A DNA stretch of 64,000 bases from Lachnoanaerobaculum umeaense (GCF_003589745.1 NZ_CP032364.1:1240001-1304000), one strand, 5' to 3'; shown: positions 27,678 to 38,590, counted from the first letter of the stretch. A program made the numbers and translations. The notes: generated from the letters alone by a model not told the origin.

Positions 27678-29195
27678 ATGGGAAAGAGTGACATAAAATA
27701 TTTTGCAGCTATTGATGTGGGTTCATTTGAACTGGAACTTGGTATTTATGAAATATCTACTAAATCAGGCATAAAAAGAATTGATTATGTAAAGCATACT
27801 ATTGCACTTGGTAGTGATACTTATAAATATGGTAAGATAAGTTATGAAATGATTGATGAGCTATGTGATGTGTTGTCTGATTTTAGAAACATAATGGAAT
27901 CCTATAAGGTGGAGGCATATAGAGCATATGCGACAAGTGCAATGAGAGAAGCTTCCAACAATATGCAGGTTTTGGATCAGATAAAGGTAAGGTCCGGAAT
28001 AGATATAAGTATTATATCAAATTCTGAGCAAAGATTTATTAGTTATATGTCCATTGATTCTAAAGGGGAACTTTTTGAAAAATATATAAAAAATGGTACA
28101 GCTATTGCAGATGTGGGCTTTGGAAGTATGCAGCTTACACTATATGATAATGGAGGAATACAAAGTACACAGAACCTTTCTCTTGGGGTACTAAGATTGC
28201 GAGAGATGGTAGATGAAATAGATAATGTAACTGAAAAAAAGCACAATGTTTTAACAGAACTTATAGATAATGAACTTAATACATTCAAAAAAATATATTT
28301 AAAAAATAAAAAAGTAAGGACAATTATAGGAATTGGAGAGCCTCTGATGTATGTATTCAAATATATGGATAATACCTCAGGTGATATGATAATAGACTAT
28401 GATAGATTTATAGCTTTATTTGATAAGATAAGGGGAAAGAGTGTGGAGGAAATAGAAAATATACTTGGAGTAAGTAAAAATCATGCAAAGATGATTTTGC
28501 CAAGTGTATTGATTTTCCAAAGAATCTTTGATCTCTTCAATGCTAATGAGGTATGGATGCCGGGGACATTATTGATAGATGGTATTGCAGCAGAGTTTGC
28601 AAAGAAAACCGGAATAATAAATACAGGGCATAATTTCGAAGAAGATATAATAGCTTCATCAAAGAGTCTTGCAAAAAGATATAGAGGAAACAGTAAGCAT
28701 ACCACTATGGTAGAAAAAAATGCACTATGTATATTCGATGCAATAAGAGAGGTAAGTGGCTTAAAAGATAGGGATAGGCTGCTGGTCCAAATAGCTGCAA
28801 TTTTACATAATATAGGCAAGTTTATAAATATGAAAAATAGTGATATAGCTACTTATAATATTATATCAACAGGAGAAATTATAGGTATATCACATGATGA
28901 GAGAATGCTTGTAGCAGAGATGTCAAATATAGATACCGAGGAAAATATTTATAATAAAAGAGATATAAGATTGGCTAAGCTAAGTGCCATACTTCAGATA
29001 GCAAATGCATTAGATAGGTCTCACAAGCAAAAGATAAAGGACTTTTCATTGGAATTAGTAGACAATCAACTTATACTTGAAATAAAATGCATGGGTGACT
29101 TAAGCCTTGAAATACTTAGCTTAAATTCCCACAGAAATTTTTTTAGAGAGATTTTTGGAATAGAATTTATCTTGAAACAAATTAGAACTTTTTGA
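27678..29195 (+). CDS. ppx: Ppx/GppA family phosphatase with C-terminal HD-like region
   Basis: 505 residues. The ASKHA fold covers ~1-305: AAIDVGSFELELGIYEI, YATSAMREASN, DVGFGSMQLTLY. C-terminal ~320-505 is HD-like. Exopolyphosphatases release terminal phosphate from polyphosphate; GppA members cut pppGpp. The usual GGGS phosphate loop reads GFGS, the usual SGxEEA reads SNSEQRF, and the HD doublet reads HN (AAILHNIGKF). Activity may therefore be altered. ppk1 follows 18 nt later, supporting a polyphosphate role. Confidence 0.88.
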   Translation: MGKSDIKYFAAIDVGSFELELGIYEISTKSGIKRIDYVKHTIALGSDTYKYGKISYEMIDELCDVLSDFRNIMESYKVEAYRAYATSAMREASNNMQVLDQIKVRSGIDISIISNSEQRFISYMSIDSKGELFEKYIKNGTAIADVGFGSMQLTLYDNGGIQSTQNLSLGVLRLREMVDEIDNVTEKKHNVLTELIDNELNTFKKIYLKNKKVRTIIGIGEPLMYVFKYMDNTSGDMIIDYDRFIALFDKIRGKSVEEIENILGVSKNHAKMILPSVLIFQRIFDLFNANEVWMPGTLLIDGIAAEFAKKTGIINTGHNFEEDIIASSKSLAKRYRGNSKHTTMVEKNALCIFDAIREVSGLKDRDRLLVQIAAILHNIGKFINMKNSDIATYNIISTGEIIGISHDERMLVAEMSNIDTEENIYNKRDIRLAKLSAILQIANALDRSHKQKIKDFSLELVDNQLILEIKCMGDLSLEILSLNSHRNFFREIFGIEFILKQIRTF

Positions 29196-29213
29196 TAGGA
29201 AGGAGTAGTTTTT

Positions 29214-31382
29214 ATGGAAAAGTTTGACAATGTAGAATACTTTACCAACAGGGAACTTTCCTGGCTAAAATTCAATATAAGAGTATTGAATGAGGCGGAG
29301 GATGATGATGTAAAACTTTTTGAGAGATTGAAATTTCTTAGTATTACATCATCAAATTTGGATGAATTTTTTATGGTAAGAATTGCTTCTCTAAAGGATA
29401 TGGTGGAGGCAGACTATAAGAAAAAAGATATTTCCGGAATGAGTGCCGATAAGCAGTTAAATTTATTAGCAAAAGAGACACACAATTTTGTAAAAAAACA
29501 GTATGAAATTTATAATAAATCTCTGCTTCCTTTGTTAAAAAAGGAAAATTTATATATAATAAGCCATGATGATTTATTGGAAGCACATGAAAAGAAATTT
29601 ATAAGTGAATACTTTGATGAGTTTGTATATCCGGTACTTACTCCGATGGCAGTGGATGCATCCAGACCTTTTCCATTAGTACGAAACAAGACATTAAATA
29701 TAGCAGCACTTATAAGGAAAAGGAAAGACGAGAGTTCAAAGAAAAAGAAAAAAGATGTATATCTTGGAAATGTTGATGGAGATATGGATTTTGCAATGGT
29801 ACAGGTGCCGTCAGTACTTCCAAGAATAGTAGAGATTCCAAGTGAGTCAGATGAAAGAAAGATAATATATCTCGAAGATATTATAGAAAAAAATATTGAT
29901 AAGCTATTCTTAAACTATGAAGTGATTTCTGCTGCAACCTTTAGAGTAATGAGAAATGCTGAATTTAAGCTAGACGAAGATGAAGCACTGGATCTTTTAG
30001 AGGAAATAAAGAAAAAACTTAAGAAAAGGCAGTGGGGTGAGGCCATCAGACTTGAGGTTGAGGAGAGAATGGACACCAGCCTTTTACAATTCTTGAAAAG
30101 TGAGCTTAATATTGAAGAAGAGGATATTTTTAGAATAAATGGTCCCCTTGATCTTACAGCGATGATGAAAATATATTCTCTGGACGGTTTTGACAGATTA
30201 AAGGATAAAAAGCATATTCCTGTAATGAATTCAAGACTTGTAGATTGTGAGGATATTTTTGATGAAATAAAAAAGAAGGATATATTACTTTCACATCCAT
30301 ATGAAAGTTTTGATCCGGTAATAGAATTTGTGTCAAAAGCAGCTGCTGACAAAAATGTACTAGCTATTAAGCAGACTTTGTATAGAGTAAGTGGAAATTC
30401 TCCTATAATAATAGCACTTGCAAACGCTGCCGATAATGGTAAGCAAGTTACAGTTTTAGTGGAACTTAAGGCAAGATTTGATGAGGAGAATAATATTAAC
30501 TGGGCTAGAATGCTTGAAAAGGCAGGTTGTCATGTAATCTATGGATTGGTTGGATTAAAGACTCACTCAAAAATAACTTTGGTAGTAAGGAGAGAAGAGG
30601 ACGGTATTAGAAGATATGTACATCTTGGTACAGGAAATTATAATGATTCTACAGCAAAACTTTATACCGATTTGGGTATGTTCACAGCCAGAGAAAGCTA
30701 TGGTGAAGATGCTACAGCAGTCTTTAATATGTTAAGTGGATATTCTGAACCTCCATTTTGGAAGAGATTTGTAGTAGCACCTCTTTGGATGAAGGATATA
30801 TTCTTAAGAAAGATAAGCAAATGTGAGGAGGCAGCAAAGGCCGGATCAGATGTTAGAATAATTGCAAAAATGAATTCACTTTCGGATAAGGATATTATAT
30901 GTGCCCTATATGCTGCAAGTTGTGCAGGTGTAAAGATAGACTTGATAGTTAGAGGCATCTGTTGTTTGAAAGTTGGAATAAAGGGAGTATCTGAGAATAT
31001 TACAGTTAGATCTATAGTTGGAACATTCTTAGAGCATGCCAGAATATTTGATTTTCGTATAGATAATGATGAGGAGATCTTCCTTGGCAGTGCTGATTGG
31101 ATGAACAGAAATCTTGAAAAGAGAGTGGAGATAGTTTTCCCGGTAGCGGATGAGGATATAATAAAGAGCATAAGACATTATCTGGATGTTGAGCTTGAAG
31201 ATAATGTAAAGGCGTCTATACTCTTACCTGACAATAGTTATGAGAAGGTGAAGAGAGCCGGAAATGCAAAGAAAAACTCACAAGCAATCTTTATTAAAGA
31301 GGCAAATCAGATATATGATGCCGCTATAAAAGTAAATAAAATAGAAGATAATAGGACCTTTGTACCATTACAAGGGGAATAG
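29214..31382 (+). CDS. ppk1: Polyphosphate kinase 1
   Basis: 722 residues, full length, with four PPK1 domains in order: N-terminal (YFTNRELSWLKFNIRVLNEA), head, and two PLD-like catalytic domains. GLKTHSKITLVVRRE carries the phosphorylated histidine, with RYVHLGTGNYND and KLYTDLGMFT nearby. It makes polyphosphate from ATP. The C-terminus has a Lys/Asn-rich extension. AGGAAGGAG lies 10 nt upstream. Last intact gene of the cls operon; no terminator is seen before the following remnant. Confidence 0.95.
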   Translation: MEKFDNVEYFTNRELSWLKFNIRVLNEAEDDDVKLFERLKFLSITSSNLDEFFMVRIASLKDMVEADYKKKDISGMSADKQLNLLAKETHNFVKKQYEIYNKSLLPLLKKENLYIISHDDLLEAHEKKFISEYFDEFVYPVLTPMAVDASRPFPLVRNKTLNIAALIRKRKDESSKKKKKDVYLGNVDGDMDFAMVQVPSVLPRIVEIPSESDERKIIYLEDIIEKNIDKLFLNYEVISAATFRVMRNAEFKLDEDEALDLLEEIKKKLKKRQWGEAIRLEVEERMDTSLLQFLKSELNIEEEDIFRINGPLDLTAMMKIYSLDGFDRLKDKKHIPVMNSRLVDCEDIFDEIKKKDILLSHPYESFDPVIEFVSKAAADKNVLAIKQTLYRVSGNSPIIIALANAADNGKQVTVLVELKARFDEENNINWARMLEKAGCHVIYGLVGLKTHSKITLVVRREEDGIRRYVHLGTGNYNDSTAKLYTDLGMFTARESYGEDATAVFNMLSGYSEPPFWKRFVVAPLWMKDIFLRKISKCEEAAKAGSDVRIIAKMNSLSDKDIICALYAASCAGVKIDLIVRGICCLKVGIKGVSENITVRSIVGTFLEHARIFDFRIDNDEEIFLGSADWMNRNLEKRVEIVFPVADEDIIKSIRHYLDVELEDNVKASILLPDNSYEKVKRAGNAKKNSQAIFIKEANQIYDAAIKVNKIEDNRTFVPLQGE

Positions 31383-31411
31383 AGATAAATTAATAAATAA
31401 TTTATAGTTAA

Positions 31412-31753
31412 TCATATGGTAAGTGGACAATACTTGGGGAAAATATAAAGTCATCTTGGGTAAAGGATGGAAATTATTGGTTCTATATGGATGATAATAG
31501 TGAACTGGTGGAAAATCAATGGCTATACATTGAAGGAAAGTGGTATTATGCAAAAGCAGGTGGGTATATCGCAGAAAATGAGTGGATATCATACAATAAC
31601 AAATGGTATTATGCTAAATCTGGTGGAGCTATAGTTCAGTCTGCATGGGAAAATATAGGAGAGAAATTCTATCATTTTGGTATTGATGGAGATCTGTCAG
31701 TAAATACTTATGTAGATGGATATCAAGTAGATTACAATGGTGTAAGAAAATAG
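31412..31753 (+). pseudogene. Remnant of a cell-wall-binding repeat protein
   Basis: The frame runs from just after a TAA at 31409-31411 to a stop at 31751-31753 and encodes Trp/Tyr-rich repeats of the choline/cell-wall-binding kind (GKWYYAKAGGYIAENEW, NKWYYAKSGGAIVQSAW, EKFYHFGIDG). Coding similarity begins upstream of the only ATG (31487): SSWVKDGNYWFYM precedes it in frame, with no start codon or ribosome site. So this is the 3' end of a larger surface protein whose 5' part, probably with signal peptide and catalytic domain, is lost. Only 30 nt separate it from ppk1. A short expressed protein from 31487 cannot be excluded. Confidence 0.7.
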
Positions 31754-31763
31754 TATATAGAAC

Positions 31764-31793
31764 TTAAAATAGCCACTGCAAATGCAGTGGCTA
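31764..31793 (-). terminator. Terminator of ilvN-ilvC
   Basis: TAGCCACTGC (31770-31779) and GCAGTGGCTA (31784-31793) form a 10 bp stem with a 4 nt loop. On the minus strand ATTTTAAG follows the stem. Confidence 0.8.
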
Positions 31794-31805
31794 AAAAATT
31801 TAATA

Positions 31806-32846
<1,041 letters not shown>

Positions 32847-32874
32847 TTATGATTAACCATGTTAGGTTGAATCG

Positions 32875-33384
32875 TTAAATTAAATCTTCGTTGAAAACAA
32901 CGACATCCTCACTACCTCTTGAAAGAGCAGTAAGTCCGGTTCTGGCTAATTCCAATATCTCATAATCAGATAGAAGATTTGAAAGTGCCTGAAGTTTTGA
33001 ATTATCACCTGTAAGCATAACTGTCAAACAATATTTTGCTACATCAACGATAGTGGCTCTAAAAATATCACAAAGGGCAGCTATATCCTGTCTTTGTGAG
33101 GCATTAGCCTTTACTTTTATCATTACAATTTCACGGAAAACACTCTTGCCTTCCTCTAAAACCTTGATATCTCTTACATCTTCAAGTTTTCTAAGCTGTT
33201 TTACTATCTGATCAAGTGTGTCTTCATCACCAATAGAAACAACAGTCATTCTTGAAAAACGTGGGTCAGCAGTTTGTCCAACAGTGAGAGAGTCAATATT
33301 ATAACCTCTCCTTGAAAAAAGACCTGACACACGACTTAAAACACCTACAGAATTGTCTACAATAAGTGAAAATACTCGTCTCAT
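32875..33384 (-). CDS. ilvN: Acetolactate synthase regulatory subunit
   Basis: 169 residues. Start at ATG 33384 because GGGAGG lies 6 nt upstream; an in-frame TTG 12 nt earlier would place that site inside the gene. An N-terminal ACT domain (RRVFSLIVDNSVGVLSRVSGLFSRRGYNIDSL) senses valine, and a C-terminal ALS_ss_C domain follows. The catalytic subunit ilvB is not adjacent and must be elsewhere. The ilvN-ilvC order is otherwise normal. Confidence 0.93.
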   Translation of the reverse strand: MRRVFSLIVDNSVGVLSRVSGLFSRRGYNIDSLTVGQTADPRFSRMTVVSIGDEDTLDQIVKQLRKLEDVRDIKVLEEGKSVFREIVMIKVKANASQRQDIAALCDIFRATIVDVAKYCLTVMLTGDNSKLQALSNLLSDYEILELARTGLTALSRGSEDVVVFNEDLI

Positions 33385-33464
33385 GTTACCTCCCAATATT
33401 AAAAAGTATTAGTATATAGTTTTGAATAAAGACAAAACAATAAAATTATATTGGTTCGCCATTT

Positions 33465-33492
33465 ACTATAGCACCATTATAATAAATGTCAA
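33465..33492 (-). promoter_or_regulatory. Promoter of ilvN-ilvC
   Basis: Minus strand: TTGACA (33487-33492), 16 bp spacer, TATAGT (33465-33470). The ~75 nt leader shows no T-box or leader-peptide terminator. Confidence 0.7.
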
Positions 33493-33552
33493 TTTGTTAT
33501 ATTATATATATGATATAACTAAATGTTATACCATTAAACTATAGCCATAAGT

Positions 33553-34353
33553 TTATCTGTGATCCTCACCAAAATCAATAGTAGAAATATCATATCTTTG
33601 TGGTTCGTCATCATCATTTAATTCATACGCATATAGTATCGTTCTTGTGTTATCTCCCTCGTAAGAGCAGGTAATAAATGACCATATTTTATCTATACCT
33701 GTAGTAGGTATATCTCTATAGCTACATTCCTTAGTCATTCTATCAACATAGTCATGAAAATAATTCATATCATCAAAATAAGTCTGCCTTCTTTCAGGTG
33801 CAGCATCAGAGTAAAGTGCCGCAAAAGTTTTCAACCTGTATGTCTTTTGAGGTGTATAAATATATATCATTCTATGTTCTTTAAAGAAATTTTCATCTTT
33901 AAATTTTGTGATATCGGTAAACATAGTACCATCTTTCATATGATGTCCATAAATAATATTATTAAGTGTTGAAAAATCTGTATTACTATATCCATCCATA
34001 TAGACAGAGTAATAAGATTCTTTATGGTTAATATCACGATGTAGATAATAGTCTATATCATATTCTTTCCATAATACAGGATAATCAATGACAGTACCTG
34101 GTATATATAACCAGGCAATTACATCTGAATTGATAGCCTTAAGGGATTCAAAATCTATTTTTCTTTTATAATTTTCATCTACTTCATATGCTTTTGTGGG
34201 TGCCTGAGTTGTGGTTTCTACTTGTGTAGTAGTAGTAACTTCCATACTGATTTCAGGTTTATATGATTTCTTTCCAACTTTTGAAAGCCCTATAGAAATC
34301 AATATAAGAAGCACTGCGAAAACAAAAATTGGCAATAAAATTTTCTTATTCAT
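33553..34353 (-). CDS. srtB: Class B sortase
   Basis: 266 residues. Start at ATG 34353, with AGGAG 5 nt upstream; a longer in-frame extension lacks a ribosome site and would run into the divergent gene. An N-terminal signal-anchor (about 4-23) and a Thr-rich linker (40-51) are followed by the sortase domain. The catalytic triad is H137 (IIYGHHMKDG), C229 (FITCSYE) and R237 (NTRTILYAY). TCSYE and the extra helix before it mark class B. Class B enzymes usually recognise NPxTN-like signals; no such substrate is seen in the window. Confidence 0.92.
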   Translation of the reverse strand: MNKKILLPIFVFAVLLILISIGLSKVGKKSYKPEISMEVTTTTQVETTTQAPTKAYEVDENYKRKIDFESLKAINSDVIAWLYIPGTVIDYPVLWKEYDIDYYLHRDINHKESYYSVYMDGYSNTDFSTLNNIIYGHHMKDGTMFTDITKFKDENFFKEHRMIYIYTPQKTYRLKTFAALYSDAAPERRQTYFDDMNYFHDYVDRMTKECSYRDIPTTGIDKIWSFITCSYEGDNTRTILYAYELNDDDEPQRYDISTIDFGEDHR

Positions 34354-34426
34354 ATATCTCCTAACAACTTTTAGGTAGAAGTATAACATTTTTTTTTGTA
34401 GTTGTATATAAATCTTATGAATTAGA

Positions 34427-34455
34427 TTGATAAAAAAAATAACCTCTACTATAAT
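34427..34455 (+). promoter_or_regulatory. Promoter of the yfhO-argH operon
   Basis: TTGATA (34427-34432), 17 bp spacer, TATAAT (34450-34455). CTCTACT (34444-34450), ATAATA, AGTAGAG (34457-34463) is a perfect 7 bp dyad centred on the -10, a candidate repressor site. Confidence 0.65.
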
Positions 34456-34492
34456 AAGTAGAGTAATGACACTAGGAGGACATAGGTAGAGG

Positions 34493-37195
34493 ATGGAAGA
34501 TTTTAATTTAGAAATAGATGAAGATAGTATATTAAGTAGAAGAATGGTACTAATACTATCTTTTGCAATACCGGTTTTTATAATGCTCCTCATATTTGTT
34601 CAAAGAGGAATATTTCCCTTTGGAGATGAGAGTTTTTTAAGAACTGATATGTATCATCAGTATGCACCGTTTTTTTCAGAGTTTAAGTATAAACTTAGTC
34701 ATGGAGGATCGATTCTTTACAGCTGGAATTTGGGAATGGGAATAAACTTCTCAGCATTATATGCATATTATTTATCAAGCCCAATGAACTGGCTGATTAT
34801 TTTATGCCCACAGTCACTTATAATTGAGTTTATGACATATATGATTGTTATAAAGATAGGGCTTTGTGGACTTGCCTTTACATATTATTTATCAAAACAT
34901 GTGACCAATAAAAAATCAGGAATACTGTTTTTTGGAATATTTTATGCACTTTCAGGATATATGGCAGCATACAGCTGGAATATTATGTGGTTAGACTGTA
35001 TTGCAATATTCCCTATAGTATGTTTGGGCATTGAGAAACTTGTAAAAAAGGGAAATGGTCTTTTATATGCCTTTAGCCTTGGAGTTTGTATATTGTCAAA
35101 TTATTACATTTCAATAATGATTTGCCTATTTATGGTTATATACTTTATTGTATTACATGTTATTGAAAGAAATAATACATTTAAAAATTTTTTGATATCA
35201 TCAGTGCAGTTTGGAGTATATTCATTGCTTGCAGGAGGACTTAGTGCAATAGTGCTTCTACCCGAAATATATGCCTTAAAACTTACAGCATCAAGTGATT
35301 TTGATTTTCCTACTACATTTAATTCATACTTTTCTATTTATGATATGATTGCCAGACATATGGCAAATGTACAGGTAGAAACAGGACTTGACCATTGGCC
35401 AAACATATATTGTGGAGTAGGAGTATTTGTATTTTTTATTCTTTATTTATTGAATAAAAAAATATCCAATAAGGAAAAGGCATCATATGTATCATTACTT
35501 GTATTCTTCCTTGCAGGTTTCTCAATTAATGTATTGAACTATATATGGCATGGGCTTCATTATCCAAACTCATTGCCGGCAAGACAGAGCTTTATATATA
35601 TATTCTTGGTATTATTTATATGTGCAAGAGCTTATGATAATATAAAATCAAATACTACAAAAGATTTAGGAACAGCTTTTGGAATTAGTATGATGTATAT
35701 TTTACTGGCACAAAAGATAGTTAATAATGAAGATTTTCATTTTGCAGTATTCTATGTTGCAATGTTCTTTACTGGTGTATATTCATTGATTCTATATTTG
35801 CATATAAAAAAAAGACTATCTAATGTGAGTCTGTTCTTGATTGCACTTGCTTTTGTAGTTGTAGAGTCAAGTGTAAATACTTCATTAACAAGTGTTACAA
35901 CTATAAATAGAAGTGATTATATAAAGGACAATAAGGATGTAAGAACATTGTTGTCAAAACTTCCCATGGATGATTTCTATCGTATAGATAAGGTAAATAG
36001 AAAAACGAAGGATGACGGAGCATGGATGAACTTTAGAACAGTATCGGTATTCTCATCTACTGCAAATGCTTCAGTTACAGACTTGTTTGAAAAAATAGGA
36101 AATGAATCGTCTATGAATGCATATTCTATTACCGGAGAAACGCCACTTATAGATATGTTATTTGCTGTAAAATATGGCATTTATACAGGAGAAAGCAATA
36201 ATAAAAATATTTCCTTAATAGATGTATCCGGTAACAGCTATTTATATGAAAATCCTTATACATTACCACTTGGATATATGGTTGATGAAAGATTTACAGA
36301 TCAGTGGAACTTAGAGCTTGGAGATCCTATAGATGTTCAAAATGATTTGGCTGCAGTTTATGGATTACCTGATATATTTGAACAGATTGAAACAATACAA
36401 GACTATTCAGCTGTAAACTTTGAGACTGATATTGATGGAGAGTACTATGCATATGTGGGAAATCCAAAAGTTGACGAGGTTGAATTCACTTATGATGATG
36501 GGAATAATACTAAATCATTCAAAAATGTGAAGAGACATTATATATTAGAGCTTGGATACCTGGAAGGTGAAAAGAGTGGTAGGATTGTAAATACAGATGG
36601 TGATGATTCAATAGATACAAGAGTTTATAGAATAAATTATGATTCATTAAAGAAGCTTTACTATATATTAAATAAGAATCCTTTATATCTTACATATATA
36701 TCAGATACAAAGCTTGTAGGAAATGTACATACAGTGGAGGGCACCACATTATTTACAACAATTCCATATGAAGAAGGATGGAGTGTATATGTTGACGGTC
36801 AAAAAGAAGAGAAGATAAAGCTTTTGGGTGCATTTATAGGAGTTGAACTTGAAAAAGGACAGCATGAGATAGAGTTTAAATATTTGAGTTCGGGTACTTT
36901 TTCAGGTATTTTAATAAGTGTATTTTCATTGGCAATATTATTATTGATATACTTATTCATAAAAGTGAAAAATAATGACTTTAAATTGTTTAAACTTAAG
37001 AAAGAGCAGGGACTTAGAGAAGATGAAATCGAAGAAATAGATTTGGACAGTGTTAATACTACAAATGATGGAGATGGAGCCAAAGAAATAGATAATGGCA
37101 ATATTGAAACAGATAATGGCAATATTGAAACTACTGAAGAAGTAAATGATAATAATTCACAGAATGAAACTGTTGATAATAAAACTGTAGATTAG
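34493..37195 (+). CDS. YfhO-family membrane protein
   Basis: 900 residues, about 13 transmembrane segments. The N-terminal region has the YfhO features GDESFLRTDMYHQYAPFFSEF, ILYSWNLGMGINF and a YALSGYMAAYSWNIMWLD repeat region. A large outside domain (about 480-785) follows, then a last transmembrane segment (~803-825). YfhO proteins are GT-C-like and have been tied to lipoteichoic acid glycosylation in Gram-positives. The cytoplasmic tail is acidic with a tandem DNGNIET repeat. It lies 15 nt before argH. Confidence 0.87.
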   Translation: MEDFNLEIDEDSILSRRMVLILSFAIPVFIMLLIFVQRGIFPFGDESFLRTDMYHQYAPFFSEFKYKLSHGGSILYSWNLGMGINFSALYAYYLSSPMNWLIILCPQSLIIEFMTYMIVIKIGLCGLAFTYYLSKHVTNKKSGILFFGIFYALSGYMAAYSWNIMWLDCIAIFPIVCLGIEKLVKKGNGLLYAFSLGVCILSNYYISIMICLFMVIYFIVLHVIERNNTFKNFLISSVQFGVYSLLAGGLSAIVLLPEIYALKLTASSDFDFPTTFNSYFSIYDMIARHMANVQVETGLDHWPNIYCGVGVFVFFILYLLNKKISNKEKASYVSLLVFFLAGFSINVLNYIWHGLHYPNSLPARQSFIYIFLVLFICARAYDNIKSNTTKDLGTAFGISMMYILLAQKIVNNEDFHFAVFYVAMFFTGVYSLILYLHIKKRLSNVSLFLIALAFVVVESSVNTSLTSVTTINRSDYIKDNKDVRTLLSKLPMDDFYRIDKVNRKTKDDGAWMNFRTVSVFSSTANASVTDLFEKIGNESSMNAYSITGETPLIDMLFAVKYGIYTGESNNKNISLIDVSGNSYLYENPYTLPLGYMVDERFTDQWNLELGDPIDVQNDLAAVYGLPDIFEQIETIQDYSAVNFETDIDGEYYAYVGNPKVDEVEFTYDDGNNTKSFKNVKRHYILELGYLEGEKSGRIVNTDGDDSIDTRVYRINYDSLKKLYYILNKNPLYLTYISDTKLVGNVHTVEGTTLFTTIPYEEGWSVYVDGQKEEKIKLLGAFIGVELEKGQHEIEFKYLSSGTFSGILISVFSLAILLLIYLFIKVKNNDFKLFKLKKEQGLREDEIEEIDLDSVNTTNDGDGAKEIDNGNIETDNGNIETTEEVNDNNSQNETVDNKTVD
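37091..37132 (+). repeat. 21 bp tandem repeat in the yfhO 3' end
   Basis: Two copies of a 21 bp unit starting GATAATGGCAATATTGAAAC (37091-37111 and 37112-37132), differing only at the last base; it encodes DNGNIET twice. Confidence 0.85.
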
Positions 37196-37210
37196 AAAGA
37201 TGGTTGAAAT

Positions 37211-38590
37211 ATGAAACTTTGGGGTGGAAGATTTACAAAGGAAACAAATAAGCTGGTTGAAAATTTTAATGAATCACTTTCATTTGACAATCGATTTTAC
37301 AAACAGGATATAAGAGGCAGTATTGCTCATGTAAAAATGCTGGCAAAGCAAAGCATACTTACAGATGAGGAAAGAGACAGAATTATTAATGGGCTTTTAT
37401 CTATTGAGAAAGATATTGACAATGGTGTATTAAAATTTGATGACGGCTCTGAGGATATACATTCATATATAGAAGCTCATCTGATTGAAAGAATAGGTGA
37501 TACAGGAAAGAAGCTTCATACCGGAAGAAGCAGAAATGACCAAGTTGCACTCGATATGAAGCTGTATGTAAGAGATGAGATAGATGTATTAAAGGACTTA
37601 TTATATGAATTACTTGGTGAGGTACTTCGTATAATGGAAGAAAATAAGTCTACATATATGCCGGGATTTACACATCTACAAAAGGCACAGCCTACTACAT
37701 TGGCACATCACTTCGGTGCATATTTTGAAATGTTTATCAGAGATTATGATAGGCTTTGTTCAACAAGAAAGAGGATGAATCTTTCACCATTGGGTTCAGG
37801 AGCTTTTGCCGGTACTACTTATGATCTGGACAGAGATTATGTTGCAAGACTTTTGGATTTTGATATGGCTACCAGAAATAGTATGGATTCAGTAAGTGAC
37901 AGAGATTATCTACTTGAGCTTTTAGCTGATCTTTCTATACTTTCAATGCACCTTAGTAGACTTTCAGAGGAAATTATCATATGGAATACTGATGAGTACA
38001 GATTTGTAGAAATGGATGATACTTATTCGACAGGTTCATCTATAATGCCACAGAAGAAAAATCCTGATATTGCAGAACTTATAAGAGGAAAAAGTGGAAG
38101 AGTATATGGAAGCCTTATATCACTTCTTACTACGATGAAAGGATTGCCTCTTGCCTATAATAAGGATATGCAAGAGGACAAGGAAATGTCATTTGATACT
38201 ATAGATACAGTAAAGAGTCTGATAAAATTGATGAGTGGAATGCTATCAAGTATGAAATTTAACAATGAGAAAATGGCAGGTAGTGCAAAAGGTGGATTTA
38301 CAAATGCTACAGATGCAGCGGATTACCTTGTAAAGAAGAATGTAGCCTTTAGGGATGCCCATGAAATAGTAGGTAGACTGGTGCTTTATGGCATAGAGAA
38401 TAAAAAAGCGTTGGATGATTTTTCTATAGAGGAGTTTAAAAAAATTTCAGAATATTTTGATCAAGATATTTATGAGGCTATTTCTTTAAAGACTTGCGTA
38501 GAAAAGAGAAATACAAAGGGAGCTCCAGGGCTTAAAGCAATCACAGAAGAGATAGAGGCATCAAAGAGGATTTTGGAGTCACTAAGATAA
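37211..38590 (+). CDS. argH: Argininosuccinate lyase
   Basis: 459 residues, full length. The signature GSSIMPQKKNPD is near 276, HTGRSRNDQVALDMKLYVRD near 105 and TFTHLQKAQPTT-like PGFTHLQKAQPTTLAHH near 155. It splits argininosuccinate into arginine and fumarate. argG is not adjacent. It follows yfhO by 15 nt and overlaps the next gene by one base (TAATG). Confidence 0.95.
   Translation: MKLWGGRFTKETNKLVENFNESLSFDNRFYKQDIRGSIAHVKMLAKQSILTDEERDRIINGLLSIEKDIDNGVLKFDDGSEDIHSYIEAHLIERIGDTGKKLHTGRSRNDQVALDMKLYVRDEIDVLKDLLYELLGEVLRIMEENKSTYMPGFTHLQKAQPTTLAHHFGAYFEMFIRDYDRLCSTRKRMNLSPLGSGAFAGTTYDLDRDYVARLLDFDMATRNSMDSVSDRDYLLELLADLSILSMHLSRLSEEIIIWNTDEYRFVEMDDTYSTGSSIMPQKKNPDIAELIRGKSGRVYGSLISLLTTMKGLPLAYNKDMQEDKEMSFDTIDTVKSLIKLMSGMLSSMKFNNEKMAGSAKGGFTNATDAADYLVKKNVAFRDAHEIVGRLVLYGIENKKALDDFSIEEFKKISEYFDQDIYEAISLKTCVEKRNTKGAPGLKAITEEIEASKRILESLR

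Noticed and set aside
33385..33464. T-box or leader-peptide attenuator before ilvN
   Set aside because: The ~75 nt leader has no T-box sequence, no terminator hairpin and no branched-chain codon run.
37091..37132. Tandem repeat as a CRISPR or regulatory repeat
   Set aside because: It is a single in-frame duplication of seven codons inside the yfhO coding region, without spacers.
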